From contig NZ_JACCJZ010000015.1 in NCBI RefSeq assembly GCF_013425765.1, positions 1 through 64,000 of the forward strand: 64,000 bases of DNA, read 5' to 3'. Within the stretch, counting starts at the first letter, position 1. Every line of letters starts with the position of its first letter. This DNA comes from Luteimonas deserti (GTDB lineage: Bacteria > Pseudomonadota > Gammaproteobacteria > Xanthomonadales > Xanthomonadaceae). Made by a program: the position numbers and the translations under genes. Below are positions 58,245 through 64,000 of this stretch, piece after piece. The notes under the pieces were generated by a model that was given only the letters and a program-made list of their open reading frames with translations, searched no databases and was not told where the DNA came from.

Positions 58245-59993
58245 CTACCGCGTGCCTGCAGGCTCCGTGTCCGGGCCGCCGTGACGTCCGGCCATCAGGG
58301 TCCGCAGCCGTGCGCGCAAGGTGGGCGACACCGGCACGTCTTCGCGCAGCAGCACGCGCACGCCGTGCGCGGAGACATCGAGGCGCAGTCCCGCGACCGA
58401 CGCGATTCCGGACCCGTCGAACGCGTCGCGCCATGCGCCGTCGTCGATGTCCGTCGACCCCAGACGCGCCGCCCAGGGCGTATCGCCCTTGTTGAGCAGC
58501 ACCAGCGCGGTCTGGCGCACACCGCCGTCGTCGAGCACGCGATAGAACACCGCGTGGTCGCCCTCGAGCAGCAGCGGCAACTGCAGGCCGCGCTGCAGTG
58601 CCGGTGTGTCGCGGCGCAGCGTGGCGATGCGGGTCAGCGCCGCATGGATCGGCGTGCCGACGCCGGCATCCACGCGCGCCTGCCCGTAGTACGCCCGGTT
58701 GCCGGCGTGTTCGGCGCGGCCGCGCATGAAGCCCGTCTCCGAGCCGTAGTAGACGACCGGAATCCCGCGCGCGGTGAACAGCCAGTTGTGCGCGTCGATG
58801 AAGCCGGCATCGGTGGCGTCCATGCGCGGCATGTCGTGATTGTCGTAGAACGTCGTCAGCTCGTAGGGATTGGCGTAGGGCCCGCGTTCGAGGTGCAGGC
58901 TCGGCGCGAGGCGCTCGAAGCCGGCGCTGCCGGCGAACACCGCATCCATCGCCTGTTTCATCGGGAAATCGAGCACGCTGATGCCGCCGTTCACGGCCCA
59001 GGTGTGCTCGGCGATCTTCGCCGCGTCGTAGTCGAAGGCCTCGCCGAACATGAAGAAGTCCGGCCGCTCGGTGCGGATGCGGTCGGCGAAGCGCTTCCAG
59101 AACGCATGCGGCATCCACGCGATGGTGTCGATGCGGAACGCATCCGCGCCCTGCCCGATCCAGTGTTCGTAGGCGCCGGCCAGGTAGTCGAACACCGCCG
59201 GATTGGCGGCATCGAAGTCCGCCAGCTGCGCCAGGTTGCCGTCGAAGATCGAACCGGTCTCGGCGTCCACCGGCCCGGTGGTGTTGTAGAACGCGTGCAG
59301 CGGATTGCGGCCCGGATCGAGCTGGTGCGGTGGCAGGTTCTGGTGATCGGCGATCAAGCGGCCCTCTGCATCGAAGATCTGACCGAAACCCGGCTGCGCG
59401 ACCGGCATCGTCCACGCCGGCGAACCGTGGTTGCCGACGATGTCGAGCACGGTCTTCAGGCCGGCCGCGCGCAGGCCGTCGGTGAAGGCGCGGAAATCGA
59501 GACCGGCGCTCGGCAGGTGCTCGTCCACCTGGTAGAAGTTCGTGCCCCAGTAGCCGTGATAGCCCGTCTTGCCGCGGTCGGTGAGCGTGCTGCCGCAGCT
59601 GATCGAATCGCCCCCGGTGAACGCCTCGTCGGGATTGGCGACGATCGGTGTGATCCATACCGCACCGAAGCCCATGTCGCGGATGTAGCCGGCGTTGTCG
59701 AGCACGCCGCGGAAGTCGCCGCCCAGATACCCGATGTTGCCGTCGATGCCGTCCTCGCAACGCACCGGGATGTCGAAGGTGCGATGCGCACCGCCCTGGT
59801 CGCGCTGGTCGTTCGTGGGATCGCCGTTGACGAAGCGGTCGGTGACGACGAAGTAGACCGAATGCGCGGCGAACGGCGCGCGGGTGCCGTAGAGCGCGCC
59901 TCCGACCGGCGCGTCGGCACGCAACGGCTGACCTCCGTGCGAGCAGGCCGCGCACAGCGCGGCGGCGAGAACGGCGGTCAACGGTCGGATCAT
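58245..59993 (-). CDS. Exported alpha-amylase (GH13)
   Basis: A 582-residue GH13 enzyme with a short export signal that ends in cysteines (LCAACSHG), probably a lipoprotein. The catalytic residues are visible in order: the nucleophile in DAFRIDTIAW, the acid/base in FMFGEAFDYD and the transition-state Asp in YDNHDMPR. The (beta/alpha)8 start HSVYFVVTDRFVNGDP is also typical. It would cleave alpha-1,4-glucans in the periplasm or at the cell surface. It starts 23 bases after the transporter stop, so the two are one operon. Confidence 0.93.
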   Translation of the reverse strand: MIRPLTAVLAAALCAACSHGGQPLRADAPVGGALYGTRAPFAAHSVYFVVTDRFVNGDPTNDQRDQGGAHRTFDIPVRCEDGIDGNIGYLGGDFRGVLDNAGYIRDMGFGAVWITPIVANPDEAFTGGDSISCGSTLTDRGKTGYHGYWGTNFYQVDEHLPSAGLDFRAFTDGLRAAGLKTVLDIVGNHGSPAWTMPVAQPGFGQIFDAEGRLIADHQNLPPHQLDPGRNPLHAFYNTTGPVDAETGSIFDGNLAQLADFDAANPAVFDYLAGAYEHWIGQGADAFRIDTIAWMPHAFWKRFADRIRTERPDFFMFGEAFDYDAAKIAEHTWAVNGGISVLDFPMKQAMDAVFAGSAGFERLAPSLHLERGPYANPYELTTFYDNHDMPRMDATDAGFIDAHNWLFTARGIPVVYYGSETGFMRGRAEHAGNRAYYGQARVDAGVGTPIHAALTRIATLRRDTPALQRGLQLPLLLEGDHAVFYRVLDDGGVRQTALVLLNKGDTPWAARLGSTDIDDGAWRDAFDGSGIASVAGLRLDVSAHGVRVLLREDVPVSPTLRARLRTLMAGRHGGPDTEPAGTR

Positions 59994-60016
59994 GCGCAGG
60001 CTCCAGCAGGATGGAT

Positions 60017-61513
60017 TCAGGTCGGGGTGACGGCCAGCTCGGAGCGCGGCCGCGCGACACGCAGCGCGAACAGCCCGCCGATCGCGAGACTGGCGCCGCC
60101 GAGCATCAGCGCGCGCACCGGATCGCCGTCGAAGACGCGTCCGAGCAGCACGCCGAGCGTGCTCACCGCCACCAGCTGCGGGATGACGATGAAGAAATTG
60201 AAGATGCCCATGTACACGCCCATCTTGTGCGCGGGCAGGCTGTCGGAGAGCAGCGCATACGGCAGCGACAGGATCGAGGCCCAGGCGAAGCCCACGCCGA
60301 CCATCGACAGCAGCAGCCACTGCGGATCGCGGATGAAGGCGATCGACACCAGCCCGGCGCCGCCGAGGAACAGGTTGACCAGGTGGGTCAGACGCAGGCC
60401 GAGGCGTCGTGCCATCCACGGAATGGCGATCGCGGCCAGCGCGGCGAATCCGTTGTAGGCCGCGAACAGCACGCCCACCCAGTTCGCGCCCTCGTTGAAC
60501 GCGGTCGACTGCGGATCGCTGCTGCCGTAGTGCGTCTGCGCCACCGCGGCCGTGGTGTAGATCCACATCGCGAACAGGCCGAACCACGAGAAGAACTGCA
60601 CGACGGCCAGCTGGCGCATCGCCGGCGGCATCGCGTGCAGGTCGGCGGCGATCGTCGGCAGCATCCGCTGCGACGCCATGCGCGCCGCGATCAGTCGCAG
60701 CGCGCCGTAGGCCAGCGGCAGCCCCGCCAGCACGTAGAGCATGCGGTCCCAGCCGAGACCGTAGACGAGCCCGAGCCCGGCCAGCCCGACGAGGAGCCAG
60801 GGCAGCCCGCCGAGTGCCGACGGCACAGGCGCATCGGCCGCGGTCAACGCACCTGCAGGCTGGGCATCGTCGAACGCGGCCAGCACCTCGGGCGGATATT
60901 CGCGCGTGCGCAGCACGGTCCACAGCACCGCGAGCAGCAACACGGTGCCGCCGAAGTAGAACGCGTAGCGCACGGTGTCCGGCACTTCGCCGGGGCCGGC
61001 GGTATTGGCGACACCGAGTTTCGCGAGCACGAACGGCAGCGCGCTGGCGATCACCGAGCCCACGCCGATGAAGAAGCCCTGCATCGCGTAGCCGGTGGGC
61101 CGCTGCGGCGGCGCGAGCTGGTCACCGACGAAGGCCCGGAACGGCTCCATCGACACGTTGAGCGAGGCGTCGAGCACCCACAGCGTGCCAGCGGCGATCC
61201 ACAGCTCGGGCGAGTTGGGCATCACCAGCAGCGCCGCGGTCGAGAAGATCGCGCCCCACAGGAAGTACGGACGCCGGCGGCCGAGGCGTGTCCAGGTGCG
61301 GTCGGAGAAGTAGCCGATCACCGGCTGCACCAGCAGGCCGGTCAGGGGCGCGGCGATCCACAGCCCGGGCACCTGTTCCATGTCGGCGCCGAGCGTCTGG
61401 AAGATGCGGCTGACGTTGGCGTTCTGCAGGGCGAATCCGAACTGGATGCCCAGAAAGCCGAAGCACATGTTCCAGATCTGCCAGAACGACAGTGACGGTT
61501 TCGTATTGCGCAT
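60017..61513 (-). CDS. SLC45-type maltose/maltooligosaccharide transporter (MFS)
   Basis: A 498-residue, twelve-helix major-facilitator protein. The loop motif DRTWTRLGRRRPYFLWGAI after helix 2 and the start LSFWQIWNMCFGFLGIQFGFALQNA match the sugar transporters that sit next to glucosidases in xanthomonads and caulobacters. It would bring maltose or maltodextrins across the inner membrane. GGAGGGGAG precedes the ATG at 61513. It is divergent from the alpha-glucosidase with a LacI-type operator between, and it is the first gene of the transporter-amylase operon. Confidence 0.88.
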   Translation of the reverse strand: MRNTKPSLSFWQIWNMCFGFLGIQFGFALQNANVSRIFQTLGADMEQVPGLWIAAPLTGLLVQPVIGYFSDRTWTRLGRRRPYFLWGAIFSTAALLVMPNSPELWIAAGTLWVLDASLNVSMEPFRAFVGDQLAPPQRPTGYAMQGFFIGVGSVIASALPFVLAKLGVANTAGPGEVPDTVRYAFYFGGTVLLLAVLWTVLRTREYPPEVLAAFDDAQPAGALTAADAPVPSALGGLPWLLVGLAGLGLVYGLGWDRMLYVLAGLPLAYGALRLIAARMASQRMLPTIAADLHAMPPAMRQLAVVQFFSWFGLFAMWIYTTAAVAQTHYGSSDPQSTAFNEGANWVGVLFAAYNGFAALAAIAIPWMARRLGLRLTHLVNLFLGGAGLVSIAFIRDPQWLLLSMVGVGFAWASILSLPYALLSDSLPAHKMGVYMGIFNFFIVIPQLVAVSTLGVLLGRVFDGDPVRALMLGGASLAIGGLFALRVARPRSELAVTPT

Positions 61514-61605
61514 GTGCTGCGACTCCCCTCCCAAGGACCGCTGCGCCATCGCGGCAGTGCGACGGCGGACCCATGGTAGCGAGCAGCCGTTCGACGGCCA
61601 CGACC

Positions 61606-61619
61606 TGCATACGTATTCA
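61606..61619. promoter_or_regulatory. LacI-family operator candidate
   Basis: The 14-base sequence TGCATACGTATTCA is a near-perfect palindrome (12 of 14 positions) with the central CG that LacI-type regulators favour. It lies 92 bases upstream of the transporter start and 94 bases upstream of the alpha-glucosidase start, so one site could control both divergent operons. The regulator is most likely the LacI-family protein at 57121-58161. Confidence 0.6.
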
Positions 61620-61713
61620 TCGCATGCGCCACCACCGCACGCTTCCGCACGCGCCGCACCATGCACTAACGTCGCATCGCGTCGCGCACTGCGGCGGGGA
61701 GGCGAGACGAGTG

Positions 61714-63333
61714 ATGGCGAACAACCCGTGGTGGCGCGGCGCGGTGATCTACCAGATCTACCCGCGCAGCTTCATGGACAGCGACGGCGACGGCATCGGC
61801 GACCTGCCGGGCATCATCGACCGGCTCGACCATGTGGCGCAGCTCGGCGTGGACGCGATCTGGGTGTCGCCGTTCTTCCGCTCGCCGATGCACGACTACG
61901 GCTACGACATCGCCGACCAGCGCGACGTCGATCCGATGTTCGGCACGCTCGCCGATTTCGACGCCTTGCTCGCCAAGGCGCACGGCCTGGGGCTGAAGGT
62001 GATGATCGACCAGGTGTTCAGCCACACCTCGAACGAGCACGCCTGGTTCCAGGAAAGCCGCGCCTCGCGCGACAACCCCAGGGCCGACTGGTACGTCTGG
62101 GCCGATGCGAAGCCCGACGGCACGCCGCCCAACAACTGGCTGTCGATCTTCGGCGGCCCGGCCTGGAAGTGGGAGCCGCGGCGCCGGCAGTACTACCTGC
62201 ACAATTTCCTGTCCAGCCAGCCGGACCTCAATTTCCACAACCCCGACGTGCAGCAGGCCACGCTGGACTACGTGCGCTTCTGGCTGGACCGCGGCGTCGA
62301 CGGCTTCCGGCTCGACTCGATCAACTTCTGTTTCCATGACCCGGCGCTGCGCGACAACCCGGCCAAGCCCGAGGCGCTGCGTCTGGGCCGCGGCTTCTCG
62401 CCGGACAATCCTTACGCGTTCCAGTACCACTGGTACAACAACACGCAGCCGGAGAACATCGGCTTCATCGAGCAGCTGCGCACGCTGATGGACGGATATG
62501 CGGACGTTGCCGCGCTCGGCGAGATCTCGTCCGAGGATTCGCTGGCCACCACTGCCGAGTACACCAGCGCCGGCCGGCTGCACATGGGCTACAGCTTCGA
62601 GCTGCTGGTCGACGATTTCAGCGCCGGCTACATCCGCGGCACCGTCGAGCGCCTCGAGGCGGCGATGACCGAAGGCTGGCCGTGCTGGGCGATTTCCAAC
62701 CACGACGTGCAGCGCGCGGTGACCCGCTGGGGCGGCGCGGACGCGAGCGACGATTTCGCCCGGCAGATGATCGGCCTGGTGTGCACGCTGCGCGGTTCGG
62801 TCTGCCTGTACCAGGGCGAGGAACTCGGCCTGCCCGAGGCCGACGTGCCGTTCGAGAAGCTGCGCGATCCCTACGGCATCACGTTCTGGCCGAACTTCAA
62901 GGGCCGTGACGGTTGCCGGACGCCGATGCCCTGGACCGCGGACCCGGGTGCCGGCTTCACCACCGGCGAGCCCTGGCTGCCAATCCCCGACGCGCATCGC
63001 GCCCGCAGCGTCGAACAGCAGGAGGACGATCCGGCGTCCGTGCTCGTCTCGGCGCGGCGTTTCCTGCACTGGCGCCAGGCGCAGCCGGCACTGGTGCGGG
63101 GCGACCAGCAGTTCGTCGATGCGCCCGAGCCGGTGCTGGCGCTGGTCCGCAGCCTGGGCGCCGACCGCGTGCTCGCGGTATTCAATCTGTCCGCCGGCGC
63201 CGTGGACTGGACAGTGCCCCCGGAGATGGAGGCCGCCCGGGCGCTGGACGGCCATGGTCTGCGCCCCGGGACGCTCGAAGGGCGACTGTTGCGCCTGCCG
63301 CCGCACGCCGCGCTGTTCGCCGCGCTGCCCTGA
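61714..63333 (+). CDS. Alpha-glucosidase (GH13, oligo-1,6-glucosidase-like type)
   Basis: A 539-residue cytosolic GH13 enzyme without a signal peptide. It shows YQIYPRSFMDSDGDGIGDLPG at the N-terminus, the nucleophile in VDGFRLDSINF, the acid/base in AALGEISSED and the third Asp in ISNHDVQRAVTR. This layout fits the bacterial alpha-glucosidases that split imported maltose or short maltodextrins. GGGAGG lies upstream of the ATG at 61714; a GTG one codon earlier is also possible. The pullulanase-type gene follows directly. Confidence 0.93.
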   Translation: MANNPWWRGAVIYQIYPRSFMDSDGDGIGDLPGIIDRLDHVAQLGVDAIWVSPFFRSPMHDYGYDIADQRDVDPMFGTLADFDALLAKAHGLGLKVMIDQVFSHTSNEHAWFQESRASRDNPRADWYVWADAKPDGTPPNNWLSIFGGPAWKWEPRRRQYYLHNFLSSQPDLNFHNPDVQQATLDYVRFWLDRGVDGFRLDSINFCFHDPALRDNPAKPEALRLGRGFSPDNPYAFQYHWYNNTQPENIGFIEQLRTLMDGYADVAALGEISSEDSLATTAEYTSAGRLHMGYSFELLVDDFSAGYIRGTVERLEAAMTEGWPCWAISNHDVQRAVTRWGGADASDDFARQMIGLVCTLRGSVCLYQGEELGLPEADVPFEKLRDPYGITFWPNFKGRDGCRTPMPWTADPGAGFTTGEPWLPIPDAHRARSVEQQEDDPASVLVSARRFLHWRQAQPALVRGDQQFVDAPEPVLALVRSLGADRVLAVFNLSAGAVDWTVPPEMEAARALDGHGLRPGTLEGRLLRLPPHAALFAALP

Positions 63334-64000
63334 CCGGTGTCGGCGCACAGCACCGCCTCCGATCTGCACTCGCGCTCGCCGCGCTCGCTGGCGGCGGTGC
63401 GCAGGCCGCCGTCCCCGCCTGGACCGATTGCGACGCACCCGGGTTCGCACGCACCCTGCATGCGCTGCACACGGATGCCGCGCCCGTTCACGCCCGCGCT
63501 CACTGGCTCGATCGCCGCCTGATCCGCTGGCCCGGCGCCGATACGGAGGCAGGCGGCCGCTACCGGCTCTATCAGGCCCGGCGCGCGACGCTCGTCGCGC
63601 GTCCCGGCGCGCGGGTCACGGCCTATGACCACGTGTTCGATACCCGCCTGCATACCGATGCCCTGCCGGACGCATTGCGCGAGCGCTTCCGTTTCGTCGG
63701 CACCGGCCCCACGCTCGCCATCGACCTCGACGATGCCACCCTCGGCGCGCTGCATCGCGGTCAGCTGCTGCTGGTACACGAGGACGACGACGGCCGCGTG
63801 CTCGATGCGACCGCGCTCCAGGTGGCAGGAGCCTTCGACGACCTCTACAGCGCCGCACGTGACGCACCGGCGCCCAGGATCGCGGTGTCCGGCCGGGGCA
63901 CGGCGTTCCGGCTCTGGGCGCCTTCGGCGCAGGCGGTCACGGTCTGCCTGTATCCGCAGCCGGGCGCCGCCGCGAAGACGATGATGCCGCTGGCCCACGA
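63330..64000 (+). CDS. Pullulanase-type alpha-1,6-glucosidase, partial (right edge)
   Basis: An open frame to the window edge. It begins with a signal-peptide-like stretch (LRSALALAALAGGGAQA) and continues with HWLDRRLIRWPGADTEAGG, VTAYDHVFDTRLHTD and RGTAFRLWAPSAQAVTVCLY, matching the N-terminal modules of PulA-type debranching enzymes (the last is a CBM48-like segment). The catalytic domain lies beyond the window. No ATG, GTG or TTG exists in this frame upstream of the signal peptide; a CTG at 63330, overlapping the glucosidase stop, is the only nearby candidate. A GTG at 63337 is in the wrong frame, so a one-base error or frameshift is possible. Confidence 0.7.
   Translation, partial: MTGVGAQHRLRSALALAALAGGGAQAAVPAWTDCDAPGFARTLHALHTDAAPVHARAHWLDRRLIRWPGADTEAGGRYRLYQARRATLVARPGARVTAYDHVFDTRLHTDALPDALRERFRFVGTGPTLAIDLDDATLGALHRGQLLLVHEDDDGRVLDATALQVAGAFDDLYSAARDAPAPRIAVSGRGTAFRLWAPSAQAVTVCLYPQPGAAAKTMMPLAH

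Noticed and set aside
56997..60458. A plus-strand open frame of over 1,100 codons spanning the LacI gene and the antisense of the amylase and transporter
   Set aside because: Composition is Arg/His/Gly-rich with no family resemblance, and the same DNA encodes clear proteins in other frames. Long antisense frames are expected at this GC content.

Overview
The window is a GC-rich chromosomal segment of a gammaproteobacterium of the Xanthomonadaceae/Lysobacteraceae type (Luteimonas- or Lysobacter-like). The assignment rests on gene order (divergent rsmD/ftsY, infC-rpmI-rplT-pheS-pheT-ihfA-merR, tgt-yajC-secD-secF) and on families common in that group: a long TonB-dependent receptor next to a secreted phosphatase, a TraB/GumN protein, a DUF6491 lipoprotein and a LacI/SLC45/GH13 maltodextrin cluster. 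It is inferred by reading; no database search was run. No CRISPR array, rRNA gene or intact transposon is seen.

Layout. 0.3-2.3 kb: rhomboid protease, alkyltransferase-like protein, CrcB fluoride channel and a SpoIIAA-like protein, all on the minus strand. 2.4-4.2 kb: phosphate transporter Pit with its DUF47 partner, preceded by a good Pho box. 4.4-6.4 kb: CorC/HlyC-type membrane protein and an ExoD-like protein. 6.4-9.5 kb: a two-gene signalling unit, a PhnD-like binding protein and a GGDEF/EAL enzyme. 9.6-18.4 kb: TrmJ, SuhB, the Sec accessory genes secF, secD and yajC, and the queuosine genes tgt and queA, with an LprI-like gene on the opposite strand between the last two. 18.8-21.7 kb: an Lrp-type regulator, a divergent class-III aminotransferase and a proline-rich membrane protein. 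21.8-26.3 kb: secreted phosphatase and TonB-dependent receptor, divergent. 26.5-38.4 kb: housekeeping genes (upp, ggt, coaD, rsmD, ftsY, mutY, yggX), small lipoproteins, a Kef-type antiporter and tRNA-Phe. 38.5-46.0 kb: acyl-CoA dehydrogenase, HNH nuclease, a pseudo-receiver-like protein, dxs and a TraB/GumN protein.

46.0-48.9 kb is the one clearly accessory stretch. It is AT-richer, abuts tRNA-Pro(GGG), and holds a tyrosine-recombinase remnant, fragments without recognisable function, an unknown exported protein and a second exported-protein gene that appears broken by two compensating frameshifts. 49.0-56.8 kb is the conserved translation cluster merR-ihfA-pheT-pheS-rplT-rpmI-infC-thrS, with an ATT start for infC and a possible attenuator in front of thrS. 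57.1-64.0 kb is a starch/maltodextrin utilisation locus: LacI regulator, alpha-amylase, SLC45-type sugar transporter, alpha-glucosidase and a pullulanase cut by the window edge. A near-perfect LacI-type palindrome sits between the divergent transporter and glucosidase genes.

High GC produces very long spurious open frames on the opposite strand of nearly every gene. Genes were chosen by recognisable family sequence, start context and neighbour fit.
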